A stretch of DNA of 64,000 bases from Kribbella rubisoli (GTDB taxonomy: Bacteria > Actinomycetota > Actinomycetes > Propionibacteriales > Kribbellaceae): NCBI RefSeq assembly GCF_004217145.1, contig NZ_SHKR01000018.1, positions 248,001 through 312,000 of the forward strand, written 5' to 3'. The position numbers and the translations under genes are program-made. This document shows positions 43,635 to 53,030 of the stretch, one piece after another. The notes beneath the pieces were generated by a model that worked only from the letters and a program-made list of their open reading frames with translations, was not told the origin of the DNA and made no database searches. Each line of letters begins with the position of its first letter. Position 1 is the stretch's first letter.

Positions 43635-44329
43635 TGAGCAGCAGTCCGGTCACCCACCTGTCCGCGTTGCAGCTGGCAGACTCGGCCTTTCCCAGCGGCC
43701 GGTACACGCTGTCCCACGGTCTCGAGCCGCTTGTCCAGAGCGGAGCGGTTCCGGCGACGATCCCGGCGTTGCAGCAGCTCCTCGTCGACTGTCTTCGGCT
43801 GAGCGCCGGGCCGGTCGACGGAACAGCCGTCGCCTGCGCGCACTCGTCGTACGAGCTGGCAGTGGCTGTCGATCGAAGGCTGACTGCGGTGAAACTCACG
43901 ACCGAGGCGCGCAACGGATCGATCCGAACCGGCAAGGCGTTGCTCGACACCGCGCGCACCTTCGTCGACGATCCTGAACTCGACGCGTACGCCGCACTGG
44001 TGCGCGACGGGGCAACTGCCGGGCACCATGCGGTCGTTCTCGGACTGCTCAGCGCGTCGATCGGTCTGACCGCACAGGAGGCGGTGGCCGGCGAGCTGTA
44101 CGCGTTCGCCGCCAACTTCACCTCCGCGGCAGTGCGTCTCGGCCTGGCCGACCACCAGGTCGCGCAGCGCATCCTGCACGGCTCGCGGACCGCGCTTGCC
44201 GAGGTAGCCGACCAGGCGACGCAAGAAGCCGGTCGGCGAGGCGTCAGCTCCGTTGCGGGCTACACCCCCGCGCTCGACCTGATGTCGATGCGGCACGAGG
44301 TGGCCGAAGTACGCCTGTTCGCCAACTAG
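43634..44329 (+). CDS. ureF: Urease accessory protein UreF
   Basis: This 231-aa all-helical accessory protein has L-A-D-S-A-F-P-S-G-R-Y-T-L-S-H-G-L-E near the N-terminus and the C-terminal D-L-M-S-M-R-H-E, both diagnostic. UreF forms the activation complex with UreD and UreG that loads nickel into UreC. ATG 43634 shares one base with the ureC stop. Confidence 0.93.
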   Translation: MSSSPVTHLSALQLADSAFPSGRYTLSHGLEPLVQSGAVPATIPALQQLLVDCLRLSAGPVDGTAVACAHSSYELAVAVDRRLTAVKLTTEARNGSIRTGKALLDTARTFVDDPELDAYAALVRDGATAGHHAVVLGLLSASIGLTAQEAVAGELYAFAANFTSAAVRLGLADHQVAQRILHGSRTALAEVADQATQEAGRRGVSSVAGYTPALDLMSMRHEVAEVRLFAN

Positions 44330-44343
44330 CAAGGAGATCCGAG

Positions 44344-45015
44344 ATGACACACACTCACACCATTGTTGCCAGCAGCAACGGTCAGCGGGCCCGGCATCCC
44401 GGCGTACCGCGGATCGGTATCGGCGGTCCGGTGGGCTCCGGCAAGACCGCGCTGATCGAGGCGCTGGTGCCACGCCTGATCGAACGCGGGCGCGCTCCCC
44501 TGGTCGTCACCAACGACATCTTCACCCGGGAGGACGCGATCCACGTCCGCAGCGCACTCGCCGGCGTCCTGGACAGCGCGCGCATCGTCGGGGTCGAGAC
44601 CGGATCCTGCCCGCACACGGCGGTCCGCGACGATCCCACCATGAACCTGCAGGCCGTCGACGAGTTGACCGCCTCCTTCCCGGACGGGGATGTCGTCCTA
44701 ATCGAGTCCGGCGGGGACAATCTCACCCTGACGTTCAGTCCGCTGCTCGCCGACCTCTACATCTTCGTCATCGATGTTGCCCAGGGCGACAAGATTCCCC
44801 GTAAACGTGGTCCCGGGGTGACGAACTCGGATCTGCTGGTGATCAACAAGATCGACCTGGCCGAGCATGTCCGGGCCAGTCTGCAGGTGATGCGCGACGA
44901 CGCCGGCGCAGTTCGGGGCGACCGTCCGTTCGTGCTCACGAACTGCTTCACCGGGCAGGGGCTCGACGTCGTCGCCGACCGCATAGACGCTGTCGTCGCA
45001 GCTGCGGTTTCGTGA
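44344..45015 (+). CDS. ureG: Urease accessory GTPase UreG
   Basis: This 223-aa SIMIBI GTPase has P-loop G-G-P-V-G-S-G-K-T-A and the Ni/Zn-binding C-P-H motif in E-T-G-S-C-P-H-T-A. V-I-N-K-I-D-L-A is the base-recognition NKxD. The N-terminus carries M-T-H-T-H-T, a minimal His stretch. With no ureE in the cluster, UreG must receive nickel from elsewhere. AAGGAG precedes the ATG; it overlaps ureD by GTGA. Confidence 0.95.
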   Translation: MTHTHTIVASSNGQRARHPGVPRIGIGGPVGSGKTALIEALVPRLIERGRAPLVVTNDIFTREDAIHVRSALAGVLDSARIVGVETGSCPHTAVRDDPTMNLQAVDELTASFPDGDVVLIESGGDNLTLTFSPLLADLYIFVIDVAQGDKIPRKRGPGVTNSDLLVINKIDLAEHVRASLQVMRDDAGAVRGDRPFVLTNCFTGQGLDVVADRIDAVVAAAVS

Positions 45016-45938
45016 GTACGGCGTCCGCTCCCGACCAGGACCTGCCCCCGGAGGTGGCCGCCTACAGCGCAGTTGTCGACGGCAACCTCGGCGTCGGGAG
45101 TACGGGCAAGCTCGGCGTTCTCGAGCTCAGCCTGGCGCCGGTGAGCGGCGTCACCCGCGTCGTCCACCAACTCCAGCGCGCTCCGCTGCATCTCTACCGG
45201 CCGATCTATCTCGATCCGGGCCTGCCCGGGATGGCGTTCCTGTATCTCCAGCAGTCCGGCGACGGCCTGGTCCAGGGCGACCGGTACCGGGTCGATCTGA
45301 CCTGCGCCGACGACAGCCTCGTCCACGTCACCACCCAGACCCCGACCAAGGTGTTCGCCGCACGGCAGGACTTCGTGTCCCAGCTGGTCACGCTGACGAC
45401 CGGGAACAACGCGTACGTCGAACACCTGCCCGATGCGGTCGTACCCTGCGCCGGATCGCGTTTCTTCCAGCGGATGAACGTCAGCTGGGACCGGACGTCC
45501 ACCGTGATCCTCGGGGACATGGTCCTGCCAGGACGGGTCGCCTACGGCGAATCGCACGTCTATGACCTCTACTGGTCAGAGCTCGCGGTGCACGATCGCG
45601 CGGATGGCGGACTCCTGTTCTTCGACTGCCAACGGATGATCCCCGGCGGAGACGCCACCCCTGGGTCCCCCGCTGTGCTGGGTGGCTTCACCGTTCTGGC
45701 CAACCTGTTCGTGATCACCGGCAAGGTAGCGCCGGAGACGTTGATCAGCGCCGTGCGTGCGCTCGACGAGGAACCGGACATGATCCTGGGTGCGACCGAA
45801 CTCCCGAACTCGTGTGGTGTCGCGGTGCGACTGCTCGGCAACAGCGGCGAGCGGATCCAGGAAATGTTCCGCCGGACGTGGGACTGCGTCCGCCGCTTGC
45901 TTGTCGGCTGTCCGGCGCCCGACCTACGCAAGAGCTGA
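45012..45938 (+). CDS. ureD: Urease accessory protein UreD
   Basis: This 308-aa scaffold protein of the nickel-insertion complex contains T-T-Q-T-P-T-K-V-F, Y-V-E-H-L-P-D and G-R-V-A-Y-G-E, typical of UreD. GTG 45012 overlaps ureG. It closes the ureABCFGD cluster; the 3' end overlaps the convergent Cys-rich gene by 15 nt. Confidence 0.92.
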   Translation: MSTASAPDQDLPPEVAAYSAVVDGNLGVGSTGKLGVLELSLAPVSGVTRVVHQLQRAPLHLYRPIYLDPGLPGMAFLYLQQSGDGLVQGDRYRVDLTCADDSLVHVTTQTPTKVFAARQDFVSQLVTLTTGNNAYVEHLPDAVVPCAGSRFFQRMNVSWDRTSTVILGDMVLPGRVAYGESHVYDLYWSELAVHDRADGGLLFFDCQRMIPGGDATPGSPAVLGGFTVLANLFVITGKVAPETLISAVRALDEEPDMILGATELPNSCGVAVRLLGNSGERIQEMFRRTWDCVRRLLVGCPAPDLRKS

Positions 45939-46187
45939 CGGAGTGGACAGCTGCGCGAAGCCGGTCACGTCAACGCAGTACATGCCACTGTGTCGGGTGA
46001 TCACGAGCAGTACGTGGTCGCAGTACGGGCACCGGGCAACTATTCCCGGGCCGCCGAAGTAGATCGCGATCTCGGCAACGACGCCGGACTGCCCGCATTG
46101 GCCACAGACGCAGGCCGCGGTCGTCAGGTCGCCGCCGAAGATGTCTTCCAGCGTGCCGGCGATCGCGTTCCCGTCGTACCTCGTCAT
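45924..46187 (-). CDS. Small Cys-rich protein (DUF6510-like) of the molybdoenzyme operon
   Basis: This 87-aa protein has two Cys pairs, C-V-C-G-Q-C-G and A-R-C-P-Y-C-D-H, forming a probable zinc ribbon. G-N-A-I-A-G-T-L-E-D-I-F-G-G-D is at the N-terminus. This pattern is recurrent next to sulfite-oxidase-like genes in actinobacteria. It is coupled by ATGA overlap to the flavin reductase. Function is unknown; metal or electron handling for the upstream enzymes is a guess. Confidence 0.8.
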   Translation of the reverse strand: MTRYDGNAIAGTLEDIFGGDLTTAACVCGQCGQSGVVAEIAIYFGGPGIVARCPYCDHVLLVITRHSGMYCVDVTGFAQLSTPSALA

Positions 46188-46939
46188 GGCTGTACCCCTG
46201 TCCCGCCGAAGCGTTCCGTCCTGATCCGTGCCGGATCGTGGCCCAGGCCGACGAGCCCGGCCGCCGCGGTCTCGACGAACGCGGTCGGCCCGCAGATGTA
46301 GGTCAACGACCGATCCGCCGGCGGCCAGGCCACCTCGGCCAGCAGGTCGCTGTCGATCCGGCGGCGATAGCCCCGCCAGGCGCTGGGTTGCACCCGGGTC
46401 AGAGTGATCGAGATGTCGAACGGGTCGCACGCCGCAAGCTCCATCAGCTCCTCCCGATAGAGCAGCGCCTCCAGCGAGCGGGCCGAGCACAGCGCCCGGA
46501 CCGGAACCTCGCTGCGGGTCGCCCGATGGTGCCTCATCATCGCCCTCAGCGGCGCCAGGCCGGAGCCACCGGCCACGAGGAAGAGCGGTCCGCCGAGCGG
46601 CTCGTCCCAGACGAAGTACCCGCCGACCGGACCGCGGAGCTCGAGCTCGTCCCCGGTCCGGAGCTCGTCCACCAGGAACGGCGAGACCTCGCCGTCGTCG
46701 AGTCGCTCGACACTCAGCACCACATAGCCGTCCTCCGGCGCCGACGCGATCGAGTAGCTCCGCTCCGCCTGGTACCCGTCCGGCGCCGTCAGCCGTACGT
46801 CGACATGCTGGCCGGCCCGGTGCCCGCTCCACCCCGGTACGGTCAAGGCGATGCTCTTCACCTGCGGTGTGTCGAACCTGGTCTCCACGACCGTGGCCTG
46901 CTGCCAGGTCAGTCGCCCTGGTATCGCTGTTCTCGCCAT
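46184..46939 (-). CDS. FAD-binding ferredoxin reductase-type oxidoreductase
   Basis: This 251-aa reductase has FAD motif R-S-Y-S-I-A-S-A-P, the NAD(P)-site V-A-G-G-S-G-L-A-P-L-R-A-M and C-terminal I-C-G-P-T-A-F-V. No iron-sulfur domain is attached. ATG 46939 overlaps the 3' end of the sulfite-oxidase-like gene by 31 nt, so the two are coupled and the reductase probably feeds electrons to the molybdoenzyme from NAD(P)H. Confidence 0.88.
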   Translation of the reverse strand: MARTAIPGRLTWQQATVVETRFDTPQVKSIALTVPGWSGHRAGQHVDVRLTAPDGYQAERSYSIASAPEDGYVVLSVERLDDGEVSPFLVDELRTGDELELRGPVGGYFVWDEPLGGPLFLVAGGSGLAPLRAMMRHHRATRSEVPVRALCSARSLEALLYREELMELAACDPFDISITLTRVQPSAWRGYRRRIDSDLLAEVAWPPADRSLTYICGPTAFVETAAAGLVGLGHDPARIRTERFGGTGVQP

Positions 46940-47508
46940 GGATCTCCGTAGTTGTGGTAGCCGTACATCTCCCAGAAGCCGGGTTCGTCGTCCGCGCGGA
47001 TCTCGAGGCCCCTGACCCACTTCGCGCTCTTCCAGAAGTACAGATGCGGGACCAGCAGCCGCGCCGGTCCGCCGTGGACGGGCGGAAGGGGGTTCCCGTC
47101 GTACTCGAACACCACCCAGGCCTGTCCGCCGCGCAGGTCCGCGACCGGAAGATTCGTGGTGTACCCGCCATCGCAGAACGCGGTGACGTACTCCGCACGG
47201 GGCGACGCCGCGCCGAGCAAGGCGTCCACGGAAACACCTCGCCAGCTAGTGTCGAGCTTGGACCACTTGGTCACGCAGTGGATGTCGACGGTGAAGCTCT
47301 CGGCCGGCAGCGAGCGGAACTCCTCCCACGACCACGTGACCGGCGTGTCGACGGCGCCGCGAACGGTGAAGTCCCAGCTCTCTAGCGGGGTGTACGGCGT
47401 CGGTCCCGCCGAGAGCACCGGGAAGTCCCTGGTGAGGTACTGGCCGGGCGGTAGCTGCGACGACTCCGCCGTGGAACGCCGCCCCTGGAAACCTCTGGTA
47501 ACCGCCAT
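46909..47508 (-). CDS. Sulfite oxidase-like molybdopterin oxidoreductase
   Basis: This 199-aa protein keeps the sulfite-oxidase Mo-cofactor fold with the Mo ligand in I-H-C-V-T-K-W-S (Cys78), G-G-Y-T-T-N-L-P and G-G-P-A-R-L-L-V-P. There is no heme, dimerisation domain or Tat signal, so it is a small cytoplasmic relative, closest to the YedY/MsrP class. GGAGG precedes ATG 47508. The downstream flavin reductase and Cys-rich protein genes form one operon, suggesting a reductase acting on an oxidised small molecule or protein. Confidence 0.9.
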   Translation of the reverse strand: MAVTRGFQGRRSTAESSQLPPGQYLTRDFPVLSAGPTPYTPLESWDFTVRGAVDTPVTWSWEEFRSLPAESFTVDIHCVTKWSKLDTSWRGVSVDALLGAASPRAEYVTAFCDGGYTTNLPVADLRGGQAWVVFEYDGNPLPPVHGGPARLLVPHLYFWKSAKWVRGLEIRADDEPGFWEMYGYHNYGDPWREQRYQGD

Positions 47509-47570
47509 CGGGAACGTCCTCCAGATCGTCAGACTCGGTACTGCGAGCCTGCCCGGGAGCGGCATCGCCC

Positions 47571-47617
47571 CGCATCCGTGAGTGCCCCGGGGCACCCCCG
47601 GGACACTCCCGGATGCG
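47571..47617. promoter_or_regulatory. Nested palindromes in divergent promoter
   Basis: CGCATCCGTGAGTG (47571) and CACTCCCGGATGCG (47604) form a 13-of-14 inverted repeat. Inside it lies a perfect palindrome, GTGCCCCGGGGCAC (47582-47595), and the element CCCGGGACAC (47597-47606) shared with two other intergenic regions. It sits between the molybdoenzyme operon and the ABC ATPase gene and is a strong operator candidate. Confidence 0.55.
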
Positions 47618-47683
47618 AGCACGGCCGCCGCGGAGGAGGCTCGCTGCGTCAGGACGCCCGCGACCAGTGGAGGAAAGAGCGAC

Positions 47684-48753
<1,070 letters not shown>

Positions 48754-48757
<4 letters not shown>

Positions 48758-51468
48758 GGCAGCACCTGGGGCAGCTGGCTCCGGGAGGTGATGCCCAGCT
48801 TCGTGAACACCTTACGAAGGTGGTACTGAACCGTCCGGGCGCTGATGAACAGGCGGGTGCCGATCTCGGGATTGGACAGGCCGTCTCGCGCCATCCGGGC
48901 TATCTGGGCCTCTTGTGCGGTGAGCTCGCTCTGCGCCGGCACGACACGCTTGCGGGCGGTCCCACCGGCTGCCTTCAGTTCACGCCGGGCACGCTCGGCG
49001 AACGCGGCCATCCCCATCGATTCGAAGCTCGTGTGCGCCGCCCGCAACTGCTCGCGTGCCTCGAGTCGACGGCGTTCACGGCGCAGCCATTCACCGTGGA
49101 CGAGTTGCGCCCGCGCAAGGTCGACGCGGAGCGACGTACCGTCCAGCCGGCCGATCGCTTCACGATATCCGGCTTCCGCCTCGTTGCCCTCGGCCAGCAA
49201 CGCCCGGCTCCGGGCCCGAACGCTGCGGATCCAGTCCGTGCCGCCCGCATCGGCCATCTCGTCCAGCCGACGGCAGGCCAGCTCGGCGAGCTCGGTCTGC
49301 CCGCTGCGGGCACCGGCTTCGGCGAGCTCGGCGGGTGTCCAGACATAGACGGCGTGGTCGCCCGGATGCTCGAAGGCGCGCGAGGCGGTGGACGCCGCCT
49401 CCTGATAGCGGCCGAGGCTGTTGTCGAGCACCGCGGCGGCCCATTCGGCAATGGTGATCCCGATCCCCTCGCCGCGCTGGATCGCGTCCCGCGTCGTCGC
49501 CGCCACCAGCCGTTCGGTCTCGAACCGGTTGCCGCTCAAGGCCGCGACGCCGAGCAGTCCGTACGGCGTCACGTTGCCACCGGTCACCTCGTTCACCGAC
49601 TCCGCCTCGGCCGTCAGCGCCGCGGCGGTACCCAGGTTGCCGGTGAAGAGCTCCACGTAGGCGCGACCCGCGAGGGCGAGGGCCAGATCGTTGACCACGC
49701 CGACCTCGCGGGCGAGGTGGATGTGCCGATCGGACAACTGCTGCCAGCGCTCGACGTCCCAGAGCCGCATCGCCGTGGTAGTTGCCATCCACAACAATTG
49801 CAGCTCCTGCTCCATCGACATCCCGGCGCCGAACTCGGCCAGCGCCTTGCGCAGCGCCGGCATACCCGCGGCGTAGCCGTCGGTGAACGCGGCCGCCGTC
49901 CCGTCCAGCAACAGATCGCCGGGCCGGGCACCGTTCGGGCGGGGCGCTGCCGCGGCGGCGCGGGCGACCGCGGACAGATCGCCCGCCGACGTCGCGAGCC
50001 GGGTGGCGAAGGTCGCCGCGGAGATGGCGTCGAGGTAGGTCGTCCGCGCCAGGTCGACGTCGATCGGCTCGAGCCGTTTCGCCGCCTGCAGCATCAGTTG
50101 AGGAGCGTCGCTGCCGCGGCTGGTGGCGAAGGCGAGCTGAGCACGGATCAGATCCGCGCGGGCGCGCTGACGCTCGGTGAGCGGCTCCCGTTCCGCGAGC
50201 TCGAGCAGCTCGCCCGTGGCGGGAAACCCTCCGGACTGCAGCTCGGTCTGAGCGGCGGCCAGCGCTCGCTCTGCCCGCTGCGCCGGGTCGACAGTCAAGG
50301 TCACCGCCCGGTGCAGGAACGCGGCTGCGGCCGACAGCCCGCCGCGAGCCCGCGCTCGGCCCGCGGACTGTTCGAGCTCGTCGGCGATGTCCGGATCAGG
50401 CCCGGACGCCGCCTGGGCGCGATGCCAGGCGCGCCGGTCGGGATCGATCTGCGCATCGGTCTCGGCCGCCAGCGCCGCATGCACCAGCCGTCGCTCCGCG
50501 TCCGAGGCAGATCGGTACACGGCTGACCGGACCAGTGGATGCCGGAACCGGGGCTTCGGCTTGCTCTCGGTCAGTCCTGCCTCGCGGGCAGCCAGCGCAG
50601 CATCCGGGCTGATCCCGAGCCGCGCCGCGGCACGGCGTACCAGAGCCGCGTCACCGGACGGGTCGGCGGCCACGAGCAGCAGCAACTGGCGCGTCTGCGG
50701 CGGTACGGCGGCTACCCGGCGGACGAAGGTCTCCTCGACGGTGCCGGCACCCGGCAGGCCGAACCCTCCGGCCAGCTGCGCCGGCGTCAGACCACGCGGC
50801 AGTTCGAGCAGCGCCAGCGGGTTGCCGTGGGCATCGGCCACAAGCTGGTTGCGTACCTGCTGGTCGATCGGCCCTGACAGTACGGCGTTCAGCAGGGTCC
50901 GCGCGTCGGTATCGTTCAAACCGCCGATGGGGAACTCCGGTACGCCATCGAGCAGATCGCCGACCTCCCGGGTGGCGAAGATCAGGGCCACGGCCTCGGC
51001 TCCGAGCCGGCGCGCGACGAACGCGAGGATCTGCGCCGAGCTGCGGTCGAGCCACTGCTGGTCGTCGACCAGACAGACGAGTGGCTGGCGGACCGCCGCC
51101 TCGGACAGCAGGCTCAGGACCGCCAGGCCGATCAGGAACAGGTCGGGCGGAGCCCCTTGGCTCAGGCCGAAGACGACCCGCAGCGCCTCCTGCTGGGGTG
51201 GCGGCAGCCGGTCGACGCGATCCAGGACCGGAGCACAGAGCTGATGCAGGCCTGCGAACGGGAGCTCCATCTCGGACTGGACGCCAGACGCCCGGGCCAG
51301 CCGGCACCCGTCCGCACCGGCCGCCACATACTCGAGCAGAGCGGTCTTGCCGACGCCGGCCTCCCCGTGCAGGACCAGGGCGCGGCTCTCGCCGGCGCGT
51401 ACCGCGCCGATCAGCTGGTCGAGGACACCGCATTCAGCCCGACGACCGGTCAGCTCCACGGGACCCAC
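48754..51468 (-). CDS. LuxR family LAL-type regulator, copy 2
   Basis: This 904-aa LAL regulator has Walker A G-E-A-G-V-G-K-T-A-L, Walker B V-C-L-V-D-D-Q-Q-W-L-D, a helical-repeat middle and C-terminal LuxR HTH (L-T-A-Q-E-A-Q-I-A-R-M-A-R-D-G-L-S-N-P-E-I). Its stop overlaps that of the ABC ATPase gene (four shared bases on opposite strands). ATG 51468 begins V-E-L-T-G-R-R-A-E-C, the normal LAL start. It has no obvious metabolic partner other than the adjacent flavoprotein gene 40 bp upstream. Confidence 0.92.
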
Positions 51469-51510
51469 GCCATCACGCTACCCCTGGGCCCAGCGATAGA
51501 GGACGGATCG

Positions 51511-52950
51511 TCAGTTCTGGTACCCCTCGAGCAGGCGGAGCCAGGTCTCACTGATCGTCGGGAACGACGGTACGGCGTGCCACAGCCGCTCGATCGGGAT
51601 CTGGCCGACGATCGCGATCGTCGCCGAATGCAGCAGCTCGGTAACCCCCGGGCCGACGAACGTCACTCCGAGCAGGCACCGGGTGTCTTCGTCCACGACC
51701 ATCCGGGCCTGGCCGCGGTAACCGTCCGCATAGAGATTCGCACCGGCCACCTTCGCGCCCAGGTCGACATCGACGACCTTGCACCGGTACCCCTCGGCCA
51801 CGGCCTCCTCGGCGGTTCGGCCGACGGCCGCAGCCTCCGGCGAGGTGAAGACGACCTGCGGCACGGCTGATCGATCCGCGCTCGCGACGTGGACTCCCCA
51901 CGGCGTGGCCTCGTCCACCGACTCACCGGCTGCCTGATCGAGGATGACCTGTGCGGCGATGCGAGCCTGGTATTTGCCCTGGTGCGTCAGCAATGCCCGG
52001 TGATTGACGTCGCCGAGTGCGAACAGCCAGCCGTCGGTGCCCCGCACCCGGCAAGTGTCGTCCACGTCCAGCCACGATCCAGCCGGCAGGTCCACGGTCT
52101 CCAGCCCGATGTCCCCGGTCAACGGCGTCCGGCCGATCGCGAACAGCACCTCGTCGACCTCGTGCTTGCTGCCGTCGTCAAGCGTCACGGTCACCGGACC
52201 GTCGGCCACCGGACGCCGCAGGGATTCGAGCGTGACCTCCGTCCGCACCGTCACGCCCGCTTCCGTCAGCCCTTCGGCGACCAGTTCACCGGCGAACGGC
52301 TCCATCCGCGGCAGCAGCCGCTGCTCACGATCCAGCAGGATCACCGCCGAGCCGAGTCCGTTCCAGGCGGTCGCCAGCTCGACCCCGACCGGGCCGCCGC
52401 CGACGATCGCCAGGCGGGCCGGCACGCTACTACTGTCGGTACCTCGCCGGTTCGTCCACGGGCGGGCCTCCGCGATGCCCGGCACGTCCGGCATCGCGGC
52501 CAGGCTTCCGGTGCAGATCGCCACCGCGTGCCGTGCAGTGAGCACCACCACCTCGTCGTCCGGGGTAGTCACGGCGACGCGACGCGGTCCTTCGAGCCGA
52601 CCATGACCACGGACCAGTGTCGCCCCGATGCTCTTCACCCAGTTCGCCTGACCGGTGTCGTCAAGGCTCGTCACATATCGATCCCGGCGCGCGAAGACCC
52701 CGTCCGCGTCGATCGGACCGGTCACCGCTGCACGCGCTCCGTCGACGTGCTGCGCTTCGGTGACCGCGATCACCGGCCGGAGCATCGCCTTGCTCGGAAT
52801 GCAGGCCCAGTAGGAGCACTCGCCGCCGACGAGTTCGCGCTCCACCACCGCCACGGTCAGACCACCCGCGCGGACCTTGTCCGCGAGCGTCTGCCCGATC
52901 GGTCCCGAACCAATCACGATCACATCGAATTCGTGTGCGTTGCCAGCCAT
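51511..52950 (-). CDS. FAD-dependent pyridine nucleotide-disulfide oxidoreductase
   Basis: This 479-aa class I flavin disulfide reductase, of the lipoamide/mercuric reductase type, has N-terminal FAD motif I-G-S-G-P-I-G-Q, redox disulfide G-E-C-S-Y-W-A-C-I-P-S-K (Cys45, Cys50) and NAD-site V-G-G-G-P-V-G-V-E-L. A-L-G-D-V-N lies before the C-terminal dimer domain. The variant C-S-Y-W-A-C in place of C-L-N-V-G-C is seen in an actinobacterial subgroup whose substrate is unknown. Start ATG 52950. The CCCGGGACAC repeat region at 52997-53029 is just upstream. Confidence 0.88.
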   Translation of the reverse strand: MAGNAHEFDVIVIGSGPIGQTLADKVRAGGLTVAVVERELVGGECSYWACIPSKAMLRPVIAVTEAQHVDGARAAVTGPIDADGVFARRDRYVTSLDDTGQANWVKSIGATLVRGHGRLEGPRRVAVTTPDDEVVVLTARHAVAICTGSLAAMPDVPGIAEARPWTNRRGTDSSSVPARLAIVGGGPVGVELATAWNGLGSAVILLDREQRLLPRMEPFAGELVAEGLTEAGVTVRTEVTLESLRRPVADGPVTVTLDDGSKHEVDEVLFAIGRTPLTGDIGLETVDLPAGSWLDVDDTCRVRGTDGWLFALGDVNHRALLTHQGKYQARIAAQVILDQAAGESVDEATPWGVHVASADRSAVPQVVFTSPEAAAVGRTAEEAVAEGYRCKVVDVDLGAKVAGANLYADGYRGQARMVVDEDTRCLLGVTFVGPGVTELLHSATIAIVGQIPIERLWHAVPSFPTISETWLRLLEGYQN

Positions 52951-52996
52951 GGCTGCAGTCTGCGGCGGGACCGGCGTATCCCGGTTCAGTAGGAAC

Positions 52997-53029
52997 CCCC
53001 GGTCCGACCCCGGGACACACCCCGGTCCG
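52997..53029. promoter_or_regulatory. Direct-repeat element upstream of the flavoprotein gene
   Basis: CCCCGGTCCG occurs at 52997-53006 and again at 53020-53029 (23-bp period), flanking CCCGGGACAC at 53009-53018. The block lies between the end of LAL copy 3 and the start of the flavin reductase (52950), the expected promoter position of the latter. Confidence 0.45.
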
Positions 53030-53030
53030 G

